This document shows positions 1 through 10,500 of a stretch of 41,869 nucleotides of DNA, piece after piece. The stretch is from Jejuia rubra (GTDB taxonomy: Bacteria; Bacteroidota; Bacteroidia; Flavobacteriales; Flavobacteriaceae): positions 1-41,869 of the forward strand of contig NZ_JBHULY010000010.1 of assembly GCF_042684665.1 (NCBI RefSeq), given 5' to 3'. Both the position numbers and the translations under genes were made by a program. Within the stretch, counting starts at the first letter, position 1. Every line of letters begins with the position of its first letter. The notes beneath the pieces are model-generated. The model was not told where the DNA came from, searched no databases, and was given only the letters and a program-made list of their open reading frames with translations.

Positions 1-1064
1 ACGATACCGATGGTACCGTGAACACACCTCAACAATACTACGTGGATGCCGACGGCGACGGCTTCGGATCGACCACTACGGCTATGCTGTGTGAGTCAAC
101 CGCACCTGCCGGGTATGCTGATAACAACACCGATTGTGACGATACAGATGGTACCGTGAACACACCTCAACAATACTACGTGGATGCCGACGGCGACGGT
201 TTCGGATCGACCACTACGGCTATGCTGTGTGAGTCAACCGCACCTGCCGGGTATGCTGATAACAACACCGATTGTGACGATACCGATGGTACCGTGAATA
301 CGCCACAGCAATACTACGTGGATGCGGACGGCGACGGTTTCGGATCGACCACTACGGCTATGCTGTGTGAGTCAACGGCCCCTGCCGGGTATGCTGATAA
401 CAACACCGATTGTGACGATACCGATGGTACTGTGAACACGCCTCAGCAATACTATGTGGATGCCGACGGTGACGGATTCGGATCGACCACTACGGCAATG
501 CTTTGTGAGTCAACCGCACCTGCCGGGTATAGTGACAACAATACAGACTGTGACGACTCGAACGGATCCATCAACAGCCCGATTACTTATTACGAGGACA
601 ATGACGGTGATGGTTTTGGATCTACCGTAACGGCGGATTTATGCGAGACCACGGCGCCTGCAGGGTATTCCACTGACAATACAGATTGTGATGACGGGGA
701 TAATACAATTTACCCCGGTGCCCCAGAAATAACAGATGATGGTATTGACCAAGACTGTGATGGTTTTGATCAAACCACATTGACAGACAACGGTAATGAT
801 TTAGAAATGATCGATATATCATTATCTCCAAATCCATTTAATGACAACATTAGCGTGTCGGTGCCACTAAGATTCAACAATGACGAATTCAACATCAAAA
901 TCTTTGATGTAAGAGGAAGGCTTGTTATCGATAGAAAATACAAAAGCATAAATAGTAAAATTGATGTTAACGGACTGAACAAACTTGATCAAGCGACGTA
1001 CTTGGTAAAAGTTACCAATCTCAAAACAGGCCATAACTTTAGGAGAAAACTTGTTAAGTTTTAA
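1..1064 (+). CDS. Secreted repeat protein, MopE-type metal-binding repeats plus T9SS sorting domain (5' end outside window)
   Basis: The gene enters from the left edge (frame starts at base 3), so its real start, signal peptide and any N-terminal domains are not visible. What remains is a tandem array of 46-residue units with the acidic motif DADGDGFGS, a single Cys in AMLCE and an NTDCDD motif. It ends in a diverged unit with an IDQDCDGFD sequence typical of the putative metal-binding (MopE-like) repeat family. The DxDxDG-like loops suggest calcium or another divalent metal. The last 80 or so residues (SLSPNPFND, then IFDVRGRLV, ending in RRKLVKF) fit the type A sorting domain of type IX secretion, so the protein is probably exported and attached to or released from the surface. 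The repeat DNA is visibly richer in G+C than the tail and the neighbouring genes. A terminator follows at once. The GTG at 18 is only an internal valine codon. Confidence 0.85.
   Translation, partial: DTDGTVNTPQQYYVDADGDGFGSTTTAMLCESTAPAGYADNNTDCDDTDGTVNTPQQYYVDADGDGFGSTTTAMLCESTAPAGYADNNTDCDDTDGTVNTPQQYYVDADGDGFGSTTTAMLCESTAPAGYADNNTDCDDTDGTVNTPQQYYVDADGDGFGSTTTAMLCESTAPAGYSDNNTDCDDSNGSINSPITYYEDNDGDGFGSTVTADLCETTAPAGYSTDNTDCDDGDNTIYPGAPEITDDGIDQDCDGFDQTTLTDNGNDLEMIDISLSPNPFNDNISVSVPLRFNNDEFNIKIFDVRGRLVIDRKYKSINSKIDVNGLNKLDQATYLVKVTNLKTGHNFRRKLVKF
21..710 (+). repeat. Tandem 138-bp coding repeats, five units visible
   Basis: Units run 21-158, 159-296, 297-434, 435-572 and 573-710, each 46 codons. 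Units 1 and 2 differ at only two third-codon positions (GGC/GGT and ACA/ACC). Unit 3 is nearly as close, unit 4 has a changed end (SDNN, DDSNGSI), and unit 5 is clearly diverged. The array continues past the left edge, since bases 1-20 are the tail of another unit. The identity gradient, fresh copies inside and old copies at the 3' end, is the usual mark of expansion by unequal exchange or slippage. Confidence 0.95.
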
Positions 1065-1084
1065 ATCCCTCGAATAACTTATTT

Positions 1085-1118
1085 AAAAGGGTGAATTTGT
1101 ATAAAATTCACCCTTTTT
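1085..1118 (+). terminator. Intrinsic terminator of the repeat-protein gene
   Basis: A perfect 14-bp stem (1085-1098 with 1104-1117) encloses a 5-base loop and ends in a T run, 20 bases after the stop codon. The A-rich left arm means it could also work on the minus strand. Confidence 0.85.
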
Positions 1119-1193
1119 ATTAAAATCACAAAATAACTACCTCCCTAATAATCAATTATTTACATTTTACAAAATGCATTTCATCGATTATTT

Positions 1194-1224
1194 TTGTATT
1201 TCATGGAGTTATAAGTTACATTTG
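1194..1224 (+). promoter_or_regulatory. Bacteroidota-type promoter for the 2027-aa protein
   Basis: TTG at 1194-1196 and TACATTTG at 1217-1224 are separated by 20 bases, matching the -33/-7 consensus of the Bacteroidota primary sigma factor. The expected start of transcription lies near 1230, leaving a leader of about 35 bases before the ATG at 1264. Confidence 0.55.
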
Positions 1225-1263
1225 GTGCTTAAATAATTAGTCCCAAGCTAAATTTAACCTCTT

Positions 1264-4200
1264 ATGAAAAAAATTACTTTTTTAATAAGGGTCGGTATAC
1301 TTATTTCAGGTGTATTGCTCTCATTTAATGGGTTTTCCCAAACCTGTGGATCCACTATTAGTATATTTCCGTATTCAGAAAATTTTGAGACCGGTGTTGG
1401 AGGCTGGACACAAGATACAGGAGACAACTTTGATTGGTCTAGGGATTCAGGAGGTACTCCTTCATCGGGAACAGGACCTTCGACCGGTCAAGGTGATACT
1501 TGGTATATGTATATTGAAACCTCTTCTCCAAGAGTTTCGGGAGATACAGCAAATTTTGAAAGTCCTTGTTTTGACCTCAATACTGCAATAGCTGCTAATT
1601 TTTCTTTTTGGTATCATATGTATGGAGGAAATATTGGTACCTTATACGTTGAACTTAGTACAGATAACGGCAGTACCTATCCAAACCTATTATGGTCTCA
1701 AAGCGGTCAGGTTCAAACATCAAACGGGCAAGCATACAACCAAGTCAATTTAAACTTGGCAGCTTACGTCGGTCAGACCATAAAAATCAGGTTCAGAGGT
1801 GTCAGGGGAGCTAGCTGGGATGGTGATATTGCCATTGACAACGTCTCAATGACCGCTACAATTGGATCCGTCCCAGAAATAAATATACAAGGAAATGCCA
1901 CTAATATAGCAGACGGAGATACGACTCCAGACTTGAGCGACGATACCGACTTTGGTGATGTTGACATAACAGCAGGCACAAACGCCAATACGTTTACCAT
2001 CGAAAATACTGGTACTGTAGACCTTAATTTGACGGGAGGATCCCCATATGTCTCAATAACAGGAACCCATGCGGCAGACTTTACGGTAACAGCCATTCCG
2101 TCAACGCCAATAAGCGCATCAGGAAGTACGACGTTCACCATAACTTTTAACCCAAGTGCCTTAGGGGCAAGAACAGCTTCTGTTTCTATAGCTAATAATG
2201 ATAGTAACGAAAACCCATACACGTTTGACATCCAAGGAACGGGTGTTGTACCAAGTCCAGAAATAGAAATTGAGGGTAACGGAACAGTGATCCCTGATGG
2301 AGATGTGACACCTATTGTAGCGGATAATACAGACTTTGGAAATGTAAATACAGTTGGCGCAACACTTGGCCATACTTTTACCATTAACAATACTGGTCTT
2401 TTAGATTTAAATCTAGTTGGTATTTCGCCATATATTACGATTACAGGAACCAATGCCGCTGACTTTACGGTAACCACAATACCATCAAGCACTATTGCAC
2501 CTGGAAATTCAACCACATTTGTAATCACCTTTGACCCCGGCGCAGCTGGACTTAGAACAGCCACTATAACCATAGCAAATGATGATAGTGACGAAAATCC
2601 ATATAATTTTGATATTCAAGGTACCGGTGTAGACGGACCTCCACAATATACAGCGTATTATGAGAGTTTTGATGCTTCTAACGGGGGATGGACTGTCATA
2701 ACCTCAACAAATGATAGTTGGGTTTGGACATCAGCCTACCCAGTTTCTGTGACTCTTGAAATTGCAGAGGGTGGTTTCTGGAGAAATAACAGCTACAATA
2801 GCTATGTAAATAATACCAATATTGTGGTTGAAAGTCCGGTATATGATTTTACAGGTTTGGAAAACCTGAGACTCAGTTTAGATTTGGAATACGACACCGA
2901 AGACAATGTTGATGGAATGCGAATTTTATACTCAGTCTCTGGAGGGCCATTCAGCCTTCTTGGGGCTTCCGGCTCAGGCACAAACTGGTACGAAGATAAT
3001 GCATCTGCTTTAGGCACTGATGGCTGGAACGGAGATAGCAAACCTTCGGCTCCAACATTTTCAGGAGCTTACAATCATTTTCAAAATGCTAGCTTGGATT
3101 TAGATGATGTTACCTTTGCCAACCAGAGCAATGTACGATTCAGAATAGAATTTTCAAGTGACGGCTCTAGTACAGATGTTGGTGTCGCATTTGATAATTT
3201 CAAGATAGAAGCGGATCCATCAACAGCGCTCAACGACGCAACTGTTGCACCTGCAGATGTCACGGCCAATCTACGCCTGTGGTTAAAAGCCAATGAAGGT
3301 ATATCAGTATCAGATGGCGCTGCTTTAACCAGCTGGGAAGACCAAGCTTATGATACAAGCTTAGACAAAGAGGATGCGAATGCCGCAAGTACTTTAGCAC
3401 CAATTTACAGAGATAATGCCACTCGCAATATCAACTTTAACCCAATAGCAGATTTTGACAACAACAATACCGAATACATGAACGGCAAGGGAGGTTTCCA
3501 TTCGCAAGATTACTTCGTTGTTGTAAAAAGTGATGATGTAGTAGATACACAGACTGGATCCTTCTCCCCGGGCAGACAATTTTCTATAGGCGGACGTTCC
3601 GACAATGCCAACTATCATGAGGACCCTACAGGGTTATCATTCGGTAGTGCTACAGGAAGGTATGTAAATGAAGTAATAGCACATAATATGGGTGCCTATG
3701 CTAATACCAGTAGTACACCAGGTGTGGACTCATACGGTAGAGCATTTACATCTTCAAGCGACACCTTTGAACATGTAATGATTTTGAACGTTAAGGCCAA
3801 TGGCGCTAGAACTTCAAAAGAAATCTATAAGAATGGTAAACAAATAGATAACACTACCGGCACAACAGGAACATCAGGAACAGGTACGCCGTTAAACTAT
3901 TATGAATTTGACAACTTGTCCTTCCTAATAGGAACTGGCCGAAGTGGAATTGCAGGTAGAACCACCTCTCAACTCAATGGCATGTTGGGTGAAGTAATAT
4001 CCTATAAGGCTCCTAATTCTGCCTTGAACCAACAGAAAATTCAAAGTTATTTAGGCATAAAATATGGTATCACTTTACAGAGCGCCGCTTCAACCTTAAC
4101 GGATTACAGGCAGAATGATGTGGACTATATCGATTCTCAAGGTAATGTGATTTGGGATACAAGCGCCAATACTGGTTATAATTATGATGTAGCTGGCATT

Positions 4201-7200
4201 GGTAGGGATGACGCATCCGAACTCAACCAGAAGCAATCCAAAAGCCAGAATGTTGAATCAGACGGCACGGATGCCTATGGCCCAACGTTAACCAGCGGAT
4301 TCTTAACAATAGGACTTACAGATGTCTATGATACCAATAATGACAATATTACAACCAATACCACAACATTTACCGACAGACAATACTTGGTTTGGGGTAA
4401 TAATGGTGCGGATATCACCAGTGCTCCATTTACTGTAAATGTTGATATGAGTGCAGGAATTGCAGGCCTTTCAACGCCAGTGACATTTGACGGAATGCAA
4501 CGCATTTGGAAAGTGGTTGAAATTGGAGGGGATATCCCTTCTTGTAAAGTAAAATTACCTCAAAATGCCATTAGAAATATTTCTCCTCCAGGAAGTTATC
4601 TGATGTTTATTTCCGATACAAACATATTTGACCCTACAGCAGATTACAGGGTAATGGTGCCAGACGGCAGTGGCAACCTTGAGACCGACTATGATTTTAA
4701 CGGCACAAAGTATATAACCTTCGGTTATGCGCCTCAGGTCATTGTTGAACGCTCTGTTTATTTTGACGGTGCTTCGGATTATGTTGATATGGATGACAAC
4801 TTAGACCTAAATGCATCCAGCTTTACTATATCTGCATGGATAAAAAGAGATGTAGGTGCTATCAATGCTTCAATTATCTCGAAAAGAGATGCTTTGTTTA
4901 CGGAAGGCTACGACTTCAGAATCAATATCTTAGGCAGATTGTCATTTGCCATAAATGGTGGTGCAGCTACCCTAACGTCTTCAGTAGCTATACCGGAGAG
5001 CAAATGGCACCATGTTGCAGTAATATATAATAGTGGTACAGCTACATTGTACATTGATGGCGTAGCTGACACTAGTGCATCCTCATGGCCAGCACCAACA
5101 GCAACTTCACGAAAGTTCCTGATTGCTGCGGCAGATGGATACGATCCAAACACAACTGATTATTTTGCAGGTAACATTGATGAAGTTAGGGTATGGGATA
5201 CCGCTTTAACAGTGGACCAGCTAAGGTACGTAATGAACCAAGAAATTATGGATGACGCAACACTTGCGCTTCAATACGGAGATGTGATTCCTACGACTAT
5301 TTCGAAGTGTGAAATCAGTGCGGTGCCATGGACCGACCTTGCTGGGTATTACCCAATGTCTGTATATACGTATACAAATACAAATGACATCTCAGGAAAC
5401 AATATCCAAGGCGCACTAAGAAACCTAAATACAGTTGACCGCCAAACTGCTCCACTTCCTTATGAAACTGAGGCGGCCGGATCATGGGACGCAGCCGGAA
5501 CTTGGTTAAATAATGCAGATCAAAATTTACCAAATTCACTTTCTATTGTTGATGGAGTTACCCCTATTGATTGGAATATTGTGGAAATTAACCACGACAC
5601 CTATCTTGGTTCGTCCCCAACAGCAGCCAGATCACGAGATTGTACCGTTCAAGGTTTGATTGTTAATAGTGGTGATTTACAAGTAAACGGAGATACCGCA
5701 GGAAACACTGGTATTGGACTGACCGTAACGCATTACTTAAGAATTGATGGTACGCTAGATTTAGAAGGAGAATCCCAATTAGTACAGACGGATCAAAGTG
5801 ATTTTGATACTGCAAGTACAGGTACTCTGGAAAGGGACCAACAAGGGTATTCCAATACCTATTTGTATAACTATTGGTCTTCGCCAGTATCTACTACAAG
5901 TAATGCTAGCTATGACGTAACTGATGTTTTCAACAATATTGGATTTCTTACCTCCGGATATAATGGCACAAGTTCTCCGGTTCAAAATGCCGATTATTGG
6001 ATTTGGAAATACGCCAACAGACCAAATGATGTATATAGCGAGTGGCAACATGTTAGAAGCACAGGGTCCTTGTCAGTAGGTGAAGGCTTCACCATGAAAG
6101 GCCCAGGAACGCTAACCGCAGACCAAAACTACATCTTTCAAGGTCAACCCAATAATGGTGATTTCAGTTTGTCAATCACTGTAGATAACGAATATTTAGT
6201 GGGGAACCCCTACCCTTCAGCATTAGATGCCAACCAATTCATATTGGATAACATCAGTGCCACAGATGGTGGAACTAATACCACAAATGTGATTAATGGC
6301 GCATTGTATTTTTGGGATCACTTTGCCGTTAATAGCCATATTTTAGCTGAATATCAAGGTGGATATGCGGTTTATACGCTTTTGGGCGGCACTGTTGCAG
6401 TTTCAACGGATGCAAGAATAAACGCAACTTACGCTTCAGGTACGAAGTTACCCGAAAGATATATTGCAGTTGGACAAGGTTTCTTCGTATCCGCTGTGGA
6501 CGATGGAGGCATCGCAGGGCTCACACAGCCCATTGTTGGCGGAAACCTACTGTTTAGAAACAGCCAAAGAGCTTACCAAAAGGAATTTGTTTCAGGCTCT
6601 AACACAGGCTCAGCACATTTTAAAAAGGGAAAATCTAAATCAGCTGCTAAAGTACAGCCTGAGGATACCAGAGAAAAAATTAGATTAATGTTCGATTCGC
6701 CAGGTGGTTATCACCGTCAATTATTGGTTGGCGTGGACAACAATGCCTCAACAGCCTTTGATATCGGCTACGATGCCTTTTTAAATGAGGATAATATGGA
6801 GGATATGTACTGGACCATGGACAATTCCAAACTGGTAATCCAAGCTTTAGATAACTTTAATGAGGACCAATTTATCCCTTTAGGCGTTAGAATAGACAGA
6901 GAAGGCTTAGCCACAATAAGAATTGAAAACCTGGAAAACATCAGTGCCAGCAAAGACATTTTTGTACACGATATAGAATTGGACACCTATCATAATTTGA
7001 AAGATAGTGACTTTAGCATAGTGCTAAGCCCAGGCGAATATAATTCACGCTTTGAAATTACTTTCCAAAGTAATGCTTCATTGAGTACTGACGATTTAGA
7101 AGGTTTAAATCTGCAAGTTTATTTTTCAAATGAAAAGGAAAGTATTATAGTAAATAACCCAAAACATACTGATATTAAAACTGTGGAAATGTTCAATATT

Positions 7201-7347
7201 CTAGGGCAATCTGTATTCAGGGCTCAACCCGACAATATGGACGAGTCTTACCTTGAATTTAAAACAAGACAGATTCACAAGGGTGTTTACGTTATTTCTG
7301 TGGCATCAGAAAACGGTACTATTACCAACAAAGTTTTGATTGATTAA
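1264..7347 (+). CDS. Large T9SS-secreted multidomain protein (MAM-like, choice-of-anchor D, LamG)
   Basis: A 2027-residue exported protein with a clear signal peptide (KKITFLIRVGILISGVLLS, cleavage probably after FSQ at 26). Approximate order of modules: MAM-like jelly roll 28-200; two choice-of-anchor D (ASPM/SPD-2/Hydin-like) Ig domains 203-326 and 331-455, each with the closing motif FDIQGTG; a second jelly roll 459-650; a LamG-like segment beginning ANLRLWLKANEG near 665; a classical LamG/concanavalin-like domain 1163-1317 (YFDGASDYVDM, FTISAWIKRD). Then comes a long flavobacterial C-terminal region (YNYWSSPV, GEGFTMKGPG, YLVGNPYPSALDA) and a type A sorting domain from about 1946 (FNILGQSVF, ending NKVLID). 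LamG and jelly-roll folds usually bind carbohydrate or protein, so an adhesin or matrix role is likely, but no enzyme motif was found. From about residue 1163 on it is paralogous to the next gene. Confidence 0.85.
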   Translation: MKKITFLIRVGILISGVLLSFNGFSQTCGSTISIFPYSENFETGVGGWTQDTGDNFDWSRDSGGTPSSGTGPSTGQGDTWYMYIETSSPRVSGDTANFESPCFDLNTAIAANFSFWYHMYGGNIGTLYVELSTDNGSTYPNLLWSQSGQVQTSNGQAYNQVNLNLAAYVGQTIKIRFRGVRGASWDGDIAIDNVSMTATIGSVPEINIQGNATNIADGDTTPDLSDDTDFGDVDITAGTNANTFTIENTGTVDLNLTGGSPYVSITGTHAADFTVTAIPSTPISASGSTTFTITFNPSALGARTASVSIANNDSNENPYTFDIQGTGVVPSPEIEIEGNGTVIPDGDVTPIVADNTDFGNVNTVGATLGHTFTINNTGLLDLNLVGISPYITITGTNAADFTVTTIPSSTIAPGNSTTFVITFDPGAAGLRTATITIANDDSDENPYNFDIQGTGVDGPPQYTAYYESFDASNGGWTVITSTNDSWVWTSAYPVSVTLEIAEGGFWRNNSYNSYVNNTNIVVESPVYDFTGLENLRLSLDLEYDTEDNVDGMRILYSVSGGPFSLLGASGSGTNWYEDNASALGTDGWNGDSKPSAPTFSGAYNHFQNASLDLDDVTFANQSNVRFRIEFSSDGSSTDVGVAFDNFKIEADPSTALNDATVAPADVTANLRLWLKANEGISVSDGAALTSWEDQAYDTSLDKEDANAASTLAPIYRDNATRNINFNPIADFDNNNTEYMNGKGGFHSQDYFVVVKSDDVVDTQTGSFSPGRQFSIGGRSDNANYHEDPTGLSFGSATGRYVNEVIAHNMGAYANTSSTPGVDSYGRAFTSSSDTFEHVMILNVKANGARTSKEIYKNGKQIDNTTGTTGTSGTGTPLNYYEFDNLSFLIGTGRSGIAGRTTSQLNGMLGEVISYKAPNSALNQQKIQSYLGIKYGITLQSAASTLTDYRQNDVDYIDSQGNVIWDTSANTGYNYDVAGIGRDDASELNQKQSKSQNVESDGTDAYGPTLTSGFLTIGLTDVYDTNNDNITTNTTTFTDRQYLVWGNNGADITSAPFTVNVDMSAGIAGLSTPVTFDGMQRIWKVVEIGGDIPSCKVKLPQNAIRNISPPGSYLMFISDTNIFDPTADYRVMVPDGSGNLETDYDFNGTKYITFGYAPQVIVERSVYFDGASDYVDMDDNLDLNASSFTISAWIKRDVGAINASIISKRDALFTEGYDFRINILGRLSFAINGGAATLTSSVAIPESKWHHVAVIYNSGTATLYIDGVADTSASSWPAPTATSRKFLIAAADGYDPNTTDYFAGNIDEVRVWDTALTVDQLRYVMNQEIMDDATLALQYGDVIPTTISKCEISAVPWTDLAGYYPMSVYTYTNTNDISGNNIQGALRNLNTVDRQTAPLPYETEAAGSWDAAGTWLNNADQNLPNSLSIVDGVTPIDWNIVEINHDTYLGSSPTAARSRDCTVQGLIVNSGDLQVNGDTAGNTGIGLTVTHYLRIDGTLDLEGESQLVQTDQSDFDTASTGTLERDQQGYSNTYLYNYWSSPVSTTSNASYDVTDVFNNIGFLTSGYNGTSSPVQNADYWIWKYANRPNDVYSEWQHVRSTGSLSVGEGFTMKGPGTLTADQNYIFQGQPNNGDFSLSITVDNEYLVGNPYPSALDANQFILDNISATDGGTNTTNVINGALYFWDHFAVNSHILAEYQGGYAVYTLLGGTVAVSTDARINATYASGTKLPERYIAVGQGFFVSAVDDGGIAGLTQPIVGGNLLFRNSQRAYQKEFVSGSNTGSAHFKKGKSKSAAKVQPEDTREKIRLMFDSPGGYHRQLLVGVDNNASTAFDIGYDAFLNEDNMEDMYWTMDNSKLVIQALDNFNEDQFIPLGVRIDREGLATIRIENLENISASKDIFVHDIELDTYHNLKDSDFSIVLSPGEYNSRFEITFQSNASLSTDDLEGLNLQVYFSNEKESIIVNNPKHTDIKTVEMFNILGQSVFRAQPDNMDESYLEFKTRQIHKGVYVISVASENGTITNKVLID

Positions 7348-7402
7348 TTGCCAACGAGAAGCAAAAATTCATAAAGACTTAAATTAGAATTAAGACCAAC
7401 TG

Positions 7403-7435
7403 ATATACCCCAAACCTAGATTTGGGGTATATTTT
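7403..7435 (+). terminator. Intrinsic terminator after the 2027-aa protein gene
   Basis: A perfect 12-bp stem (7403-7414 with 7421-7432), a 6-base loop and a short T run, 56 bases after the stop codon. Confidence 0.75.
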
Positions 7436-7555
7436 AAAAACATATTTTGTCGTGCATATAATCTCTTTATCGAATATATAAAAGTAAAATCAATTGGTTT
7501 CCTATATTGTCGTCACCAAAACTATTTTTAACTAAGACCTGCCAAAATCCTGCTT

Positions 7556-10500
7556 ATGAAGAACATTGCAATTGCTGTAATATTGGCTTTCTCTCTCCTT
7601 TTTTGCAATACATTGCTAGCACAGTTGCATCCCACTCCGGAGTGCGGACAAAACTTCAATTTAAATTGGACGACAAGTTCGGCAAGCGAAGATGCATATT
7701 GGAGACCGGGAACACTTTCAAATACGTATTTGAATGTTGACGATTCTGGGATAGACATCAAAATAGAATTTACAGGCGAAACCAGCACGTTGGGATTTTG
7801 GTCTGGACAGACCCCTAAAATAGGAACTCAATCGAGCTATCTTTATAAAGGCATTGATTTATTAACCAACGGTTTTTCTGGGGAGGGCATAACATGCACT
7901 ATTACATTTAGCCAGCCTATTTATGCCCTATCCTTTGACATACATCACATTAATGTTTCCCTGGGGAAAGGAGATAAATATACCGTTAAAGGAAAGGACG
8001 TTAATGGAAACGACATCTACCCAAAATTTAACACTTCAGCTCAACCTCCATATACAGTTGATGAAACTACAGGAATTGTAAATGCTGTGGCAAATTTATC
8101 GGCAGGTGAAAATCCCATGCTGGGGGTAAATTTTGCTGACTCCAATTATATCACAAGCATTACTATACTTTGGGAGGATTGCGATACCTGCAACCCTGAG
8201 AGCTTGCATGCCACTGGGATTGGAAATTTCAGTTTTTGCAAACCGCAAACCTTGGATTTTGACGGTACTGATGATTATGTTAGTAGATCCTCTTTTTTAG
8301 GTGGCCAACAACAAGCAACATTGATGTCCTGGATTAAACTGGACGATTATACCGGTGATTACACCATTATGGGACAGCCCAACTGTATGCTTTTTGTCGA
8401 TAGTAATAACAGCCTACGAGCATCCTTAAAAACCGATTCGAGAGGGGACATTGCCTCTCCTGCTTTGGAATCGATGGTTTTGGACGAGAACATTTGGTAT
8501 CATGTGGCATTGATTTACGACGGTATTAACGGAAGTATTTCACTTTTTATCAATGGTGAAAAAGAATGGGAACATACAAATTCGGATGTCGCAAATACAA
8601 CGCTCAGTAATTCAAGTGAATGGAGTGCATTCGATTTTGAAATAGGTAGAAATCCAATTTCCAAAGACAACTATTTTGATGGTTCAATAAATGAAATAAG
8701 AGTTTATAACAAGGCTCTGGCAGAACCTCAATTACAAGCTCAAATCTTTCAAAAAATAGAATCCAAAAATGAAAGTATCACAGGTGCTATCGCCCAAAAT
8801 ACTATTGAAGGACTATCATGGAGGGATTTATTGCTCTATTATCCAATGGAAATTTTGGACACGGGCTATACTGCTGACAAATCAAATTATTTTGAACACG
8901 GGCTATTGCACAACATGGAAGAAACCTATCAGGATTTTGACGCACCCCTACCCTTTGTCTCAAAAGAGACCGCCACAGGCGACTGGAAAAACCCCGAAAA
9001 TTGGTTGCAAGAAGATGTGTGGGATGCATATAAAGGCTTTCCCGAATATGCTATTTTACAGGTAAAAGGAAACTTGGACATCAACGAAAACGCTACAATC
9101 TTGGGGATTATAGTCGATTCAGGTGCTTCACTTTCTGTTAAAAATGATTCGGGTTTATACAATACCAGTTATCTTAGATTAGATGGCACCCTAAGCTTAG
9201 ATGGAGATTCTCAACTCATACAAGCTTCGGAAAGTTTGCTGGACCCTTTGAGTTCTGGTGTATTGGAAAAAGCACTTTATGGTACGGCAGACAAATACAC
9301 CTATAATTACTGGGCATCCCCTGTTGGAATGCAAAGTAATAGCACTAACAATAACAGTTTTACAGTAAAAGACATTTTTGCCGATGTTGAATTTTTAGAA
9401 AGTGGTTATGATGGTGTTGCAGTGCCCTTAGGGATAGCGGATTATTGGATTTGGAAATTCTCCAATAATTCAGGAAATACTACTGCCACATGGCAACAGG
9501 TAAGAAGTTCAGGAGAAATAATGGCTGGCGAAGGTTTCACAATGAAAGGCCCGGGAACTGGTACTATTTCAGACATGCAAAATTATACGGTTCGTGGCAA
9601 ACCTAATAACGGGAAAATTGAAATCAATGTTACCGCTGGTAGCGATTACTTAGTGGGCAACCCCTATCCATCTGCTATCGATGCCATACAGTTTTTAAAG
9701 GATAATAAAAATTTGGAAACAGATGCTAGCATGACCAACGGTACTTTATATTTTTGGAAACACTGGGGAGGCAGCTCCCACATTGCGGATAATTATCAGG
9801 GAGGCTATGCCACATTCTCACTTTCTGGAGGAGTGCCTGCGGCTTCAAGAGGTACGGACAGCCCAGAAATATCAACAGGGGGCACACCCAACGAAATCCC
9901 TGGAAGGTATATCCCTGTGGGCCAAGGATTTTATCTTACGGCGACTTCTAATGGCAAAGTTACGTTCAATAACAACCAAAGAGTTTTATATCATCAGCCA
10001 CAAGAGACCTCTACAACAAACAAGAAATTCCAAAAGCTGGCTGAACAGGAAGCCGAAGACCCCAGAACAAAAATACGACTTGGGTTTAACTCGCCAAATA
10101 CCCTAAGAAGACAATTGCTCCTCACTATTGACGAGGATGCAACCCCCGCAATAGATTGGGGCTATGACTCCAAGTATATCGACACCCAGATTGACGATAT
10201 GTATTGGATGATCCAAAATCAAAAGTACACCATCCAAGGTACCAATGAAATCAATGAAGAAACAATTCTTCCGTTGGGCATCCATACTGATGCAGACGGC
10301 TTCAATAGCATTTCTATTGACGAATTGGAAAATACACCAAACGATTTTTTAATTTATCTTCACGATAAGGAGTTAAATATTTATCATGACTTGACCCAGG
10401 GAAAATATGAAATCTTTCTGTCCACAGGAGAATACCTCAACCGGTTCGAAATTGCTTTTTCCCAATCTCAGACCTTAAGCGCCCAAGCACATTTGGAAAG

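Noticed and set aside
1..710. CRISPR array suggested by regular repeats at the left edge
   Set aside because: The 138-bp period has no unique spacers and is one continuous reading frame of a 46-residue protein repeat.
1773..2573. 266-codon minus-strand frame inside the 2027-aa gene
   Set aside because: It is the mirror of the two choice-of-anchor D domains; the plus strand is clearly coding with signal peptide, domains and sorting tail.
7494..7530. Promoter for the 1061-aa protein (TTG at 7494, TATTTTTA at 7523)
   Set aside because: The spacing of 26 bases is too wide for the consensus and no better match was found.
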